From the NCBI GenBank assembly GCA_900312665.1, contig ONZQ02000007.1, positions 1,900,723 to 1,964,722 of the forward strand: a stretch of DNA of 64,000 bases, given 5' to 3'. How positions within the stretch are numbered: the first letter of the stretch is position 1; the number at the start of each line of letters is the position of its first letter. The position numbers and the translations under genes were made by a program. Below are positions 35,439 to 48,286 of the stretch, one piece after another. Below the pieces are notes generated by a model. The model was given only the letters and a program-made list of their open reading frames with translations, searched no databases and was not told the origin of the DNA. This stretch comes from Cephalotrichum gorgonifer. Its lineage: Eukaryota; Ascomycota; Sordariomycetes; Microascales; Microascaceae.

Positions 35439-37152
35439 CTAGTCCTTCTCTGAAGGCAGTGATGGTCCGTTATTCTCGGAAACTTCCTCATCAACTGGAG
35501 AGTTGCGAGATTTGGCTTCCCTCTTGCTAAGATACAAAATAAGGAAAATGACGCAGAACTGCGCAATAATTGTCCCAAGACTGCTCCTAAACCCGAGAAC
35601 AAATATCGGTGCGCCTGTTGCTGGGAAGAGTTTCACTTGCGCTCCAGCCATAATGCCCTGACCTATGGCATTCATGCTTGCAGTGACGACAGCGCGCTCC
35701 TCTGCATCGTTCGCCATGATAGTAGTGGCCCAGCTCATTGTCATAGGGGACATTGCTATGGTTTCCATGTTTAATTAGATTCGTAGACTTGTAGTCAAGG
35801 TGCTGTAAAAACTTACCAGCGATGAACCCTTGCAACATGAAGGCTGCGAGTCGGCCCGTCTCACCGACATGCCATACGTTAAGTAAGACAATGCCGACAA
35901 ACACCGGGATAGAAGTGATGACGGCCGGTACCCAGAATCTCCCAAGTCTATCCGCGGCGATTCCAGCAACCAATGCCGCCACAATGCTGATTGCCGAGAC
36001 GATTGTAGGCAATGTGTTTACCTGCACGATGGAATAGAGCTCTGGATTATTGGCCTTGAGATACAGAGAGAACGGCTGTGCTCCTATAGTAAAATTCAGA
36101 TCCATAAGTGTCCAGAGACTGACGAACACGTAGAAGTGCCATCGCCCCAGTACTCGCTTGAAAATATCTTTTGACACCGCGAGGCCAGGAGGTGCGCTCA
36201 CGCCTTCAAGACGTTTTTTCGCGAGGGCATGGTCTGACTCAGACAGGGTAAATGGCCTCCTGCGAGACGGTACATCTGGGAAAACGACGTAGCCACTGGA
36301 AAAATGTAAGCCACATGTCTGATTCCGAGGAGACAGAACTTACATAAAGGCAATTCCAAGAGTGATGATTCCATCTATGATAAACAGCCATCTGTAAGAT
36401 AAGTTAGTCTGCATAGCTTCAATAGTTTCTGGTAACTTGTCCTTACCTCCAGCCTGACATGCCGGAAACCCCATTGAGATTCGTGTATGCACCTGCTTGG
36501 ATATATCCTGCAAACATTGTCCCAAGTGGGCTAGAGATGAAGAAGAGGGCAATTCTTCGTGCAACTTCATCCCTCTTATACCATGATCCAATAATGTAGA
36601 TAGTTCCGGTGAAGGAGCAGCACTCGAACATTCCAACCAAAAAACGCATGGCGTAGATTGCTTCGACATTTTTGACGAAGGCCAAACATAATGTTGCCAA
36701 TCCCCATCCCAACTCGAGCGTAGGAAGAACAATATTGGCGGGGTATCGAGTCAAGAAGTAGCAAGCCGGAATCATGAAGCCGCAGTAGGAGGCCCAAAAG
36801 GTTGCCGTGATAAGGTTTAATTCGTCTCCCCACATCCCAATCTCCTCCCTCATCCCACTACATCGTGAATTAGACTATATTCTTCATTAAATAAGAGTTG
36901 GCCCGGGCCTTACCTGACATAGGCGTTGGTAATGGACTGTTGGTCCAAGTACTTTGTAAAGAATGACAGGCATCCAAAGATGAGGATGCTAAGATCGAGC
37001 TTCAGGACCAACAACTTCTCCGAACTTGGCATGCTTGAGGGGTACCACCCGACCAAGGTCATAGCCTTTATCCAAAAGTTATCTTCCACCGGCGCAGCTG
37101 CCTGAGAGCCGCGCGATGTTGAAGAATTTCTCTTGAACTCTGTTGCCGCCAT
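35439..37152 (-). CDS. MFS permease, allantoate/nicotinate (DAL5/TNA1) type
   Basis: Joined exons 37152..36914, 36857..36447, 36391..36344, 36295..35817, 35755..35439 give 497 residues. One internal exon is only 48 nt. It is a plasma-membrane anion:cation symporter. The start MAATEFKRNSS leads to the first span (LDLSILIFGCLSFFTKYLDQQSITNAYVSGM), the motif typical of DAL5-type carriers, then MWGDELNLITATFW. The loop after TM4 (FECCSFTGTIYIIGSWYKRDEVARR) and the ADRLGRF motif in the second half confirm the family. The substrate is likely a small organic acid or vitamin; the sequence alone cannot choose between allantoate, nicotinate and others. It has no enzyme neighbour that would indicate one. 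Confidence 0.85.
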
Positions 37153-39644
37153 ATTTGTTACTTGAATGTGAGATGGAACGATGATAGAGGGGAAACTAAG
37201 GGTGGTCGGGCTCGGTTTGCCGATCGTAGGCTGAAATATATTACAATTGGATATAAAAAGAATTCTAATAGCCCACATCGTTTGTTGATCACGCCAACGG
37301 ATTCCACTATGACGGTTATCTTTTCTGGCCGGGATTTCAAAGCATAGCGTTTGGGGAGAGTGGGGGCGGGGGCTGGATAGAAAAATGTCAACCACCCCAC
37401 CTACCTCCGAGCTTCTCCTATTGACTGCCTCGACTCGCACTACCCTCACTTCATGGACACAGTGAATAGCATTTGGACCACTAGATATTTACCGCCCAGA
37501 CTTGCCGATAGGGTTAAATTATCGATGTTGCCTTAATGTTGCATTATGACAGGCTATATATAGCAAGGTGTTGTGGTGTAAGACTCCAGATAATAACAGT
37601 TCATGAATCTACGAGTTAACGTCGGTAAGTATAGAGTAAACAACACTCATAGAATATATTCTAGAAGTAGCTCAATTAATTATAATGGAAGATTATAAAG
37701 TGCTATTCTCTATCATAGGCAGATAGTTTAAGTATAATGGATTCAAACCATCAACTTTATGTGTTTTGTAAGATGAAGATATTGGCATAATCGTAAGTCA
37801 CAATTGCGTGATCATATCCGGACTAGGCAGCCAAGCCCTGGTCATATTATCTATCTAGATACTCTATCCTGAGTCAGGGTGTAATTATGCCAAGCACGCA
37901 AAGTCACTCGCTCACCCAAATACTTCAACCGCACTGGATCCTTGAGGACCTGGCTACCTTAGATATAGATAGTATGATATATACTCTGGCGTCCGAGCAA
38001 GAGATACTTTTGTCTTAGTTTCTAACATCGTTCTTTGCTTGTACACTTAACATAACTCGGAGTTCTCGTCACTCCTACCAACATCCTTTGTCCGCTCCTG
38101 ACCCCTATGCAAAAATAACGGCGCCATAGTCCTGGGAAGTTTGGTATTTTAACTTATACAGGATATCCGCTGAATCATAAATTCTTGATGCGGGCTATAA
38201 AATCCCTCCTATAGGATGCTGGATGAACACTGATAGTTAAGTTGATGCCATTGACATTTCGCTGAAGGTCATGGCAGATAATATATCTTTACATGCGAGA
38301 ATTAGCTAGTTGATTGTCCCTTTGCCTGTCACCCACTTGATGATAGCCTAGCTACAACCCCAGCTAAACTTGCATAGCTGCGAAGTGTATATCGTCGCCA
38401 AGAGAGCCTTGACGCCAAGTCTCCGCTTTATATTCGGTTCGTGCATGAATGAGGAGACCGCACCTACATATCTCCGCAATGATGCTGACAATATGTGGTG
38501 GAATTTCTCAAGGGTGGGCGTGCCTTGTCTAGGCCTGCCCATCACCCCTGTCGCCGAAACCGCTACTCCCGGACGGAATTACAAGGAATTTCCAACATTG
38601 GGCTCTTTTCAGGTCCTAATATCACCGCTGCGCGAGGACGTCCTACCCGCTTCACCTGATCTCCAAGAGCTCCGCCATCTTCATTCATCTCCGCCGCCAT
38701 CTTCCCTGGCCTTATAATCGGGGCGAATTTGCCAGTGCAAGACCCTTTTTCAGCGCCAATCCACTTGCTATGGAAAATATGCCAGGTAACTCATTTGATA
38801 GTGTCCCGAGGGCACCACACGACGAGTATAAAAGAGATCTTGCCCAGATATGCACTGACGACGAGGGGCGACCGGTCGGTATGATGACTTTCTTTGCGCT
38901 CTCTGTCTGCCGGATGAGCAAACTTTTCAGTCCGCCTCTTCCACCGGGCCTTCCTTACATTCAGGCTCCCCAGTTAATTGGTCTGGTTAGGTAAAGAAGC
39001 ATCTCACAAGTAAATGCTTGTTCGGCCCAGTAGGGAAGAGAGAAAATTACAGTGCATGATTTCAAGATGATTTTCTAAATGAGAGTATAAATAGTTAATA
39101 GGGCTCAGTAGATTCATTTCCGAACGTTTAAAGTTTAGCAGCAATCGATTGACTCTTGGTGCGACTTTTAATACTAGCTTTTATGATCGAGAACTCGACG
39201 TCGAGGTGCTTTGAAAAATGAAGGAACGCTAGTTACTGGATTGAGTATATAGTTTATACAATATTTACTTAGAAGGTAGTAGATATAAGAGCTTCAGAAA
39301 CAGGACTGTCAAAAGTATATATTGCTGCTTCGGGCATTTATATTTTCGCTATAATGCTTATAGGTGCTTCATTAGGTGCTAAAGTTTATACTATACCTGA
39401 TTGTCTACAGCATAAACATGACCATGCTAAAGCAATACTAGGTATGCCACGCGTATTCAAGTTTGTGCTCATATCATCTTCAGTTCCGTGTACCTGGATC
39501 TAAATAGTAGTTTGATTGTTATTGGTAGTTGGTTTCTGACTAGAATCTCTTGATTATTTAAACGCATCATGGTCAAGAAGACAGGGCAATGACTGGAAGG
39601 GCTATTAGAATTTCTTATTCGGGTGGTAGTATATTGATCATCCA
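37153..39644. other. AT-rich gene-poor region
   Basis: A 2.5-kb interval, the longest without an intact gene. It is AT-rich, especially 37500-38350 and 39000-39560. Short frames at 38370-38994 show no recognisable motif. One longer worn frame (39273-39503) is listed separately. It may be a graveyard of decayed gene or transposon sequence. Confidence 0.5.
39273..39503 (+). pseudogene. Possible decayed protein fragment (NAD-epimerase-like, weak)
   Basis: A 76-codon frame with strongly A/T-ending codons. The pattern of G-LSKVYI-SGIY followed by a region with TIPD loosely recalls the central part of fungal NAD-dependent epimerase/NmrA-like proteins. There is no start context, no N-terminal Rossmann motif and no neighbouring exons. 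It is kept only as a weak remnant call. Confidence 0.2.
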
Positions 39645-41452
39645 TCACGCTTCCTTTATCTCTTCATCATGCACGGCCTTTGCTGCCTCCCCATTCGCCT
39701 GTGCATCGGACTTATACTCCTTGAATTTCCTCGCGGGTACCTTCTTCATAAACATTTCGTCCAGCTCCTCATACGTTCTCTTCGCCGTCTCAGGCAGATA
39801 GAGCCACAAGAACCCAAGCGACAGGATCGCAAGTCCACCAAAGATGAATGCCAGCTTTGCGCCGAGGTTCGCCTTGTCCGGGTTGAAGAGGTATGGTAGC
39901 GTAAAGCTCCACATCATGGTAAGCCCATTCATTACCGTAAGCCCGATAGCAATTGTCTTGACGCGCAGGCGCGATGTCGCGACCTCGGCAAGAACAGTAT
40001 AGGCTGTCGCGCCGATAGTGACGTTATAAAAGAAACAGTAGAGCATGATCATTGCGACAGTTCCCTTAACGGCACCCGGGGAGCCCGCCACAGCTAGCCC
40101 ACCCATAACCCAGAGGACAATGGTTAGGATTAGGAGGCCGTAGAAGGATAGGTTCCGCCGGCCAATTCTGTCGACTAGGTACCAGGATATGACGTTACCG
40201 ACTAGCGAGAGGACCTGCTGTACGATTTGTAGCAGGAAGCTGTCCTTGGTGCTATAACCTGCCAGCTGAATGTAGTATGTCGAGTAGGAAGCAGCAAAGA
40301 CGATGCCTGAGAAGGACTGGACGACAAGTAGGCTGACAGAGATGATAGTCCGACGGAGGTTCGACTTCCGGAAACACTCAAAGTAGGTGACGCCATCAGT
40401 CTCCTGTTTCACCTGTTCAAGGGTGAGATTGATAGCCGCTAGACGTTTTTCTCCCTCTTCCCCTCTGTAGCCAAGACGGTGGAGGGCTGCAAGGGCTTTT
40501 TCCGTACGGCCTTTAGACGCTAGCCACCAGGGTGACCTAGCCCGATATTCACATTAGTTGATTTTCCTATACGTATTTTGGATATTCGGGTGAGAAAGGG
40601 GGGGTATATACTCAGGCATGAAGGGGACCAAGACGGCGGAGATAGCGGCAAAGCCGTATTGTGCGCAGAAAACGGCACGGTATGCCCAGCGGCTATCGAG
40701 GGTCCCCGTCTCGTTAATAATGATGGCAACGACCAGGGGTCCGAGGGTGTATGCCAAGGCCGATAGACAGGTGAGCATCCCCCTTAATGCCATGGGCGCA
40801 ATCTAGAAACACCAAAGTGTTAGTCGACTGGGAAGTATACTGTACCGGGGTTGATTAGACCAGGACTATTGTCTTACCTCGCCAATATAGGACACTGTGA
40901 CAGAGGCTAGTGCGCCGACAGCGAAACCGTTTAGGAACTTGCCCCCGAAGAACATCTCGTTGGTCGTCGCAATGAACTCCATCGTGATGGAGGCGAATGT
41001 AATCACAAGACAGATGATTATAACTGCTCTCCGGCCGAGCCAGTCTGCAATTACACCGCACCCGAGGGCGCCGACCATGCCACTGATCGCCAGCTGTTAG
41101 TACTAAGAACAATGACCCCCCCAAAACAACTCCAAGTTAGATTGACTTACGATGCAACCGGTCCGCCCTGGAAAGCTGACTGCCAGCCTGCATCCAGAAC
41201 GTATCCACCTTCAAACTCATATCCGAAGTCTTTCCGGAAACGGGGCACGCTGATGATGTTTCCCGCAGCCTGATTCTCGAAAGATACAAGCAGAACACAC
41301 CAAACAGCGTAGATAGACCAGAAAAGAGCGAGAGGGTATCGTCTCATAGACTCAAACTTTCCCAGGTCGTGCTCATCTTGGTTGGCAAGATGGGCGAGGA
41401 TGTCGTCTGCATCATCAATGTGTTCGGCTCCGGGTTTGCTGGGAGAGGTCAT
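39645..41452 (-). CDS. MFS sugar/alpha-glucoside-type transporter
   Basis: Joined exons 41452..41151, 41082..40878, 40802..40612, 40536..39645 give 529 residues. For exon 2 the AG at GATCAG keeps frame (PVAS then GMVGALGCG). Twelve spans are discernible. Family marks are ADWLGRRAV after TM2, VSYIGEIAPMALRG after TM4, DRIGRRNLSFYG in the second half and the C-terminal LPETAKRTYEELDEMF. It is a sugar porter close to maltose/alpha-glucoside carriers, paralogous to the permease at 336-1997 but not especially similar to it. It is divergent from a DUF1593 protein across 989 bp, so its cargo may be the substrate or product of that protein. Confidence 0.85.
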
Positions 41453-42441
41453 CTTAAGGCTGGGTGGGAAATTTTCTGGAGAATATGTGATGCGAGGGGA
41501 GATCTTTGGAAGGAGGTACAGTGCTGGTAGGAATCATCTGTGGTTGGGGATCGCGATCTATTTGTACAGGTACTGAAGAGAGCTAATCTCTAGCTGAGCT
41601 GGGAGAGGTAAACTTCGCCGAGCTTGGGTGCACCAGATTTCCCGTTCATCGCATGGAGACCCCACAAAGGTAGTTTCCCCGTATTCAATGGTCCGGGGCC
41701 CCACGCCATGTTCTCAGCGGAATGGACTCGTCATGGGGACCCTGTACTACAAGGTCACACTACACTAGTGGTGTTTAGAGTTTCCTTTTCAGTCGCTCAG
41801 GTATTCTTCTGTTCAGATAGGGGAAAAACGGGACAAAGGGTCAAAGATGCACACTTACCGAGGGAAGTCCCAGTCGAGTCGTATGATCGATATCTGGGAA
41901 AGTTCCACTCTTCGCGAGGTATATATAGAGCGATGATAGGATATATCCCATGCTACCCTGTGGTTCATGGGTATTTTCATCATAGCAGTTGCAGTCGTTT
42001 GTACGCGGGTAGAACAATAGTCACCTTTGTAGCCCCAGTCTTTCTTCGGCAATAGCCCCCTATTCGGTAGTGGCCAGAGTGGATCCCGCCTCTGGAAAAC
42101 GTAATGAGTGGATCACTAGGAACGAGAGATGTCATAGGTGGAACAGAAATAGCGCTAAACTAGTGCGTATCATGCCCGTATTCGGAACTATTGGCGGGTC
42201 CGGGAATATATCGGTGGAATAGACAATGGAAGACTGAGTGGGTAATGATGCTATGTTAGGTAGAGGGTGGCTATAGTTGCTCTATTGGGAAGTAGTTAGT
42301 CCGGTCTTCTTGGTCGGGTTGGTGGCAAATCGATGCGCTAAAAAACAGCTGGATGTTTGCGGAGTATAATATGAATGAAGAGCCAACACCGGCAAATCCG
42401 ACGGAGGCATTATAACACCGCAAAGGGAAACGTCAAGCACA
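41453..42441. promoter_or_regulatory. Divergent promoter: sugar permease / DUF1593 protein
   Basis: 989 bp between start codons of oppositely transcribed genes. Short open frames inside are unsupported. The arrangement suggests shared control, but no clear palindromic site was recognised. Confidence 0.45.
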
Positions 42442-43999
42442 ATGGCCACTGATCCATCGAAACTCCAGTCCTTCCCCTCCAAGCCGAGGGTCTTTATACT
42501 CTCAGATATCTCTAACGAGCCCGACGATGCTGAGTCCCTCGTGCGGTATCTGCTATACTCGAACCAGTTCCGAACTGAGGGCCTAGTCGCCTGCACGTCG
42601 ACATGGATGAAGAACAAGGTCTGCCCGCAGGATATGCACAAGATCATTGATGCATACGCCGACGTGGAGAAGAACCTCAACAGCCATGCCCACCCCGATT
42701 TCCAGTACCCGACTGCGCAGTATCTGAAGAGTATTGTCAAGGCTGGCGCACCAGTAAGCTCACTATACCATATCACACAGTGCCCTACCAAGTATTAACG
42801 CGAAATTTTAGGTATATGGCTTTAAAGCAGTTGGCGATAATGTCCCTCTCAGTGAAGGGGGCGAGCTTCTTCTGCAAAGTATCACGGCCAAGTCTGATGA
42901 CCCCCTTTGGGTTCTCTGTTGGGGTGGCACCAATGTGCTTGCGCAGGTCCTCCACAGGCTTCGATCGACGCATTCTGAGCCTGATTTCGCCGCTCTCAGG
43001 GGAAAGCTACGTGTCTATGCCATTTCCGACCAGGACGACACTGGCCCCTATATCAGACATTCCTTCCCCGATATCCTCTATATCGCCTCTGTTCATGGCT
43101 GGAACCAGTATGGCATGGCGGCGTGGACTGGAATCTCGGGCGACAAGTACTACGGGTTCGACCAGGGCGGGCCTGACTTCTCCAAGCTCACTAAGGAGTG
43201 GATCAGGGAACATATACAGATTGGTCCGCTGGGATCAGTATACCCGGATTACCTCTTCATTCCCGAGGGCGATACCCCGACATTTCTGTACCTTGTCCAG
43301 AACGGGCTGGGAGTGTCAGAGAATCCGGACTTTGGGTCATGGGGCGGTCGGTACGGCCGGACTGATGTAAGCGGAAGTGGGCTACACAGCAACCACTTCA
43401 GCGACGTGGCGGATATCGTCGTTGGGGGGGACGGGAAGACATATAAGTCTAACCACGCCACTATCTGGAGGTGGCGCGAGGCTTACCAGAACGATTTCGC
43501 CGCCCGTATCCAATGGACCCTCAAGCCCCTGGCCTCTGCGAACCATCATCCTATTGTTTCTGTAAACGGCGTACTCGGCTCCGAACCAGTCTATGTCTCC
43601 GCTGAAGCCGGCACGACAATCAAGCTCGACGCCTCTGGAACCTATGATCCTGATGGAGATTCTCTGACTTTCAAGTGGTGGCACTACCGCGAGCCTAGCG
43701 CTTCGCAGTGGCTCGTCTTCCTGGAGGTCGAGGAGGTAAAGATAGAGAAACAGGATACAGAGGGGAGAATTGTCAATATTACGCTTCCTGGTCCGGAGAA
43801 GTGCTGCGTGGACTTACTTAGCAGGCAGGCTGTAGCCACTGGCCAGGTGCTACATGTTATCCTCGAGGTAACAGATTCGGGGACGCCGAATTTGACAAGT
43901 TATAGGAGGGTGGTTATCCAAGCGACAAACAAGGATCTTAGGGGTGGTGGGGCTACAGGTGAGGCCATTGGCGATGTTATGGTAGGATTTGAAGCTTGA
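42442..43999 (+). CDS. DUF1593 (Sde182 nucleoside-hydrolase-like) protein
   Basis: Joined exons 42442..42753 and 42812..43999 give 499 residues (GTAAGC donor, in-phase join producing GAPVYGFKAVGDN). The N-terminal two thirds form a nucleoside-hydrolase-like fold. RVFILSDISNEPDDAESLVRYLLYSN is the acidic DxxxExDD metal/ribose-site region, WVLCWGGTNVLAQVLHRL is a strand-loop-helix segment, and YAISDQDDTGPYIRHSFPDI and the later PEGDTPTFLYL follow. The C-terminal third is an Ig-like beta domain (VYVSAEAGTTIKLDASGTYDPDGDSLTFKWWHY). There is no signal peptide, so it is probably cytosolic. Related bacterial proteins were described as cellulose-binding (Sde182), but catalysis is not established to my knowledge. 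The substrate is likely a ribosyl or sugar compound brought in by the divergent permease. Confidence 0.85.
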
Positions 44000-45013
44000 T
44001 AGAGATACACTCAAGTGCTTAGTACTACTGGAGCTTATCTTAATTGGGCTACAGTGTGAGCACTAGTATCAGCCTTATATGAAATACTAAATCCGTGATA
44101 TTATTGGCGGCTGGGCCACTCATTTTTATCTAGATTTTGGAAACGAAAAGTATTCTTGATGTTAACTGCTGTAAACACGGCACAGTGGCTCAGAGAGGCC
44201 TGGATACCCGGTATAACAGTTCGGTGGCACATGTATACACATGGATGGGGCTCTTACATAGAGTGGATAGGGTCCCTTAGAATCCCACTTAATGACTGTT
44301 CACTATCGACTAATTTTTGGCTTCTGTATTGTTTCCCGGCGATTTATACTTTGCTATAGGTGAAATGATATTCGTTGTGATCCAGATAAGATCATGCCCA
44401 GTATCCATGTTCGGTAATAAACAGAGCAGCTAATGGGTTGTCAGCATGTCTTGCTATGACAACCATTTGGTCAAGGTAGATAACCCAGGTACGCCTATTA
44501 CACCTATTACCTTGCCTTGATGGCTTGTGTCGCACAGTTTTTTTTTTTTTACAATAACAACTATTGAGCCATATTATCTCGTGCCGCCTTTGGTTAGCCC
44601 CGTCTCACCCTCCTGCTGCAAAAACAAACTTGTATCGAGCTACATACACAGCCCATCTCGAGATCCCTGTCTTATAGGGTCTGCAGCCGCTATATCTGGC
44701 CAATCTATAATTGGATGCCAAGCCCCAGAAGGATTTGGAAATTACCGAAGACTGTCCAATCATGAGCATTAGGCCTGTTCTCACAGCCACAGCACCTCCC
44801 CTCATATTATCTGCAGATCCCAATTCCATGCCTGCCACATTCGCTTACAGCCGCCCCCAACTCATGCTTGATATGACTAAGGCAACCTTTCACCATAATC
44901 TGTCGGTTTCCTAATAAACCAGTTTAACGCCCAAGCTGTTCCCATCACATCCAGCACGGGCGCAATTCTAGCAAACTCGACATCGCAAGTGTGGCCACGC
45001 ACATTCGACGACA
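44000..45013. other. Intergenic region
   Basis: About 1 kb. No gene is seen. It has a T-rich run near 44540 and low-complexity AT stretches. Confidence 0.45.
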
Positions 45014-46933
45014 ATGTCGCTCGACTCGTCGCTCGAGCATCCCCTGCGGTTACGGGCGGACGAGGCTGAACTGCTTTACCCCTGGACATTCTTTGACTTA
45101 CCCGACCGGGGTCTGCCATTTCCACCTTTGCAGGATACCATACAAGACTGGGTCTCTCTAGTTAATAACTCGGCTCTGGGAAACCCGTTGAGTCTGGTAT
45201 TTGGGCCCAACGTTTGCGAGACCAGCGACGGCGTCAGGAACTGTACAGGGTCATGCTCCGATCCAGCTTACCTTTTCAGACCAAGGAATTTTCAACCATG
45301 TCTCGTTTTAGCTGGTGCGGCACTTCTTGTGCAGCAAGACAGGTACTCACTAGACATGGAGGACGACGGAACTGCGAAGATGATAGGATCATGGCAAGGC
45401 TTGGATTTGTCCACGTTCAACGCCACTGGAACTCTGACCAATATCGTCGCATGCGTCTCGGAAGCTTGCAATGAATCAGGCAGGGAGGACTGCACTGGAT
45501 TGGCCGAGACCCTAGCGGCCATGAGCAACCCGACGAACGGCACCTCTCCGGAGATTGCGGGATCATTAGCCAGCAATATAAATGAGTATTGCTCGGCGAC
45601 CCACATCCAAATGGACGGCGACATTGCAGGGCCTGGGGTATGTGATTCTAGGGACGAGCGAGATATTGGACAGGCTATTAAACGTGCCTCTAACTGTGCA
45701 TTAGGTTATTCTATCATATGCGTTCCAAACCAGCCTCGCCCTTCTCTTCTACTTCTTTGTGAAGATTTCTCGAACCTGGACGCGGAGAATCATAAATCTC
45801 TTAAGCTACTGCGGCTTACCGAGCCTTCGCCATCGGGGACTGCCTCTTCAGAAGCAGGTGGGAGAGTCCATATTCGGTGCTGCCGCTATATCCTCAGTCG
45901 CCGAGTTCCACGAGATTCAATGCTACTTCATCGCCTCCATCCAGATCGCGACACTGCTTTGCTTTGACTCTAATAACCCAAAGGCCGCCGGTAACAGTAG
46001 CACGTCTTTTGGCCAGGCAATTTTCAACGCTGAAACCTCGATCATCCTGAGCATCACCAGCGTCGCCCCCGTGCTCCTTACGCAGTTCTCTCTGCAGCGG
46101 GCGGGGATCCATTGGTGGTACACCTTCATTACCATGACCTTCACGGTTATCTTAGCAGTGATCATCTACGCCCGGCAGGCCATCGTGATGGTGTCCCCAG
46201 ATGGGCTATGGGACACTTTGGTAAGCGAGAGGGCTGTCACTTCGTGCGGGATGAACCCAGCACCCATTGTGTACTGCGGTCTATTCGACGACCCGGGCTT
46301 TACTACGATGGGAGCTGTTCCAGTTTATACTGGTTGTCTGGTCGGACTGATTGCCTGGTTTGGACTGTTGATTGACCAGATTGCATACACGATTCGCACC
46401 AGGTTCCCCTCAGTGCTGCAGAAGCCTGGAATCTTGGGCTGGGTGGCCCGATTATTGGACACAAGCAAACAGAACAAGCTTGGACGCGGGCTTGTAGTTC
46501 TGTTCCTTTCTTTCGCCAACTTACTCCTTCTGTTCAATGTCGGCATGTACTCTGTGCTTCTCGGCTTCAGTATTCGCGGAACAGACTTCAGCAACATCTC
46601 TGGCTGGAGCTTCGGCCAGCTTGTGGCTGTAATGGTGTGGACGCCGACAATGATCAAATACCTCTACTATATCGCTTGTCAGTAACACCTTCTCGCCAAA
46701 GTCACTTTAAGTCGCGTTTGCTGCTAACATCTAGTTTCTCATTAGTTGGAATTGAGAGGGGCTTCGAGGAGCGTATACCGGAGCCTTATATCATATCGAG
46801 GCAATCAACACGGACTGAAGAGTCACAGCCAGATGCCAAACACGATCACTCGCCAGAGCTATTTTTCAACTCTCCTGGCTCGGGGGAAATATACTCTGCA
46901 GTGTCACGTAGGAGCTGGCGGGACACTAAATGA
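45014..46933 (+). CDS. Polytopic membrane protein, uncharacterised fungal family
   Basis: Joined exons 45014..45637, 45705..46677, 46746..46933 give 594 residues. The last join (GTCAGT donor) yields YYIAFGIERGFEERIPEPY. Residues 1-205 are Cys-rich with several N-glycosylation sequons (NNS, NCT, NAT, NES, NGT), suggesting a luminal or extracellular domain even though no classical signal peptide is visible. From about residue 208 there are seven or so hydrophobic spans, beginning VILSYAFQTSLALLFYFFVKISRTW and continuing with FHEIQCYFIASIQIATLLCF. The tail is acidic and polar (PELFFNSPGSGEIYSAVS). The order of a cysteine-rich ectodomain then about seven spans is receptor-like, but I recognise no receptor motif. 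The function is unknown. Confidence 0.65.
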
Positions 46934-47128
46934 TTCTACCTAAGGTCATATATTATTTTCTCCTTGGACCGGATTGGCTTTTAATGGCGCATAACTAGTA
47001 ATATTACTGCAAACCGTATCACTTAAGAGCATTCCTGATAGATGTATTATGGCTATATGGTTCTAGTTCTATTCAGTGTCATCGATTCGAGCCTCCGATG
47101 CGGAGGAAGATGTTCCACCATCCAGCCT

Positions 47129-48286
47129 TTACATCTCAATTAAGACCTTTAAAGCGCCATGCTGTGCTGCCGCACCAAACATTCTATATGCATCCTCAAT
47201 CTGGTGGAACTTGAACTCTGGTAGACATTAGCTAAAACCCGTGGGACTAGGCAGATGAGATATGAAATTGGCCTGCCTTACTATGAGTGATCAGCTGGCC
47301 AGGATTCAACTTCTTTGCTTCAACCATTTTCAGGAGCATTGGCGTGGTAACTGCGTCGACCAGGCGAGTGGTAATGGCTGCGGGGAGTTTAGCAAATGAA
47401 ACACTACAGTACCTGTAAATTGTCGATACTAACTGATATTCTTCGCCCAGAGGTCGTCCAGAAACAAATCCACCTTGCCACCATGGACACCAATGTTGGC
47501 CAGAGCACCACCGGGCGCCAAGAGCTTCTGACAGAGCTCAAATGTTGGTCCGATCCCCACAGCCTCGATAACCGCGTCGCAACCCTTGCCTTCAGTAAGT
47601 TCCATAGTAGCCGCAATCACGTCTTTGCTAGAGTTGTTCAATGTAGCGTCGGCGCCCAGCTCGATCGCAACCTTCAGCCGCTTATCGTCCGTGTCGATGA
47701 CGATGACTCTACCCGGAGAGTATAGCTGAGCGGTGACGAGTGCCGCGAGGCCGATTGGTCCGGCACCTACGATGGCGACCGTGGCGCCGGGTCGAACCCT
47801 GGCGTTGAGGACGCCGCATTCGAATGCCGTAGGGTAGATGTCGCTCAGGCAGACGAGCGAGGCCTCATCGACGCCCTTCGGAACTGCGTATAGGCTGCAG
47901 TCACCGTGGGGGATTCGAACGTACTCCGCCTGAGTGCCGTCAATCTCGTTCCCCAGGATCCAGCCGCCTGTGCTGCAGTGCGATGGCATACCACTCCGGC
48001 AGTTCTCGCACGACGCGCACGACGAGATACAAGAGATGATCACGGAGTCACCCTTCTTGAAGTGGGAAACCGAACTGCCCACTTCATGTATGATGCCGAC
48101 TCCCTCGTGTCCAAGGATACGACCAGGGGCACACGTAGCGACATCACCTTTGCGAATATGCAGATCTGTCCCACAGATCGTTGTATAAGTCAACTTGACA
48201 ATGGCATCGGTCGGTGCTAGGATGGTAGGAATCGGCCGGTCTTGGAGCTCCACCTTGCCAAGTTGGGTGTAGACGAGGGCCTTCAT
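47129..48286 (-). CDS. Zinc-dependent alcohol dehydrogenase (MDR family)
   Basis: Joined exons 48286..47434, 47377..47282, 47217..47129 give 345 residues. The start at 48286 (MKALVYTQLG) is the normal MDR start; an upstream in-frame ATG adds 13 residues. Catalytic zinc ligands are Cys38 (TTICGTDLH) and His60-Glu61 (GHEGVG). The structural zinc lobe is CISSCASCENCRSG with a following SHC. The cofactor motif is AIVGAGPIGLAAL, with VIDTDDKR after strand 2 indicating NAD(H). The C-terminus includes NPGQLITH and DAYRMFGAAAQHGALKVLIEM. Closest in feel are fungal and bacterial secondary-alcohol or threonine-type dehydrogenases. The substrate is unknown. It is possibly unrelated to the aromatic cluster 1.4 kb away. 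Confidence 0.9.

Noticed and set aside
38370..38994. Two short + strand frames in the AT-rich region
   Set aside because: Neither shows a recognised motif, and they could not be joined convincingly into one gene.
42780..43370. 196-codon frame overlapping the DUF1593 gene
   Set aside because: Out-of-frame shadow. The spliced frame gives the conserved nucleoside-hydrolase-like domain.
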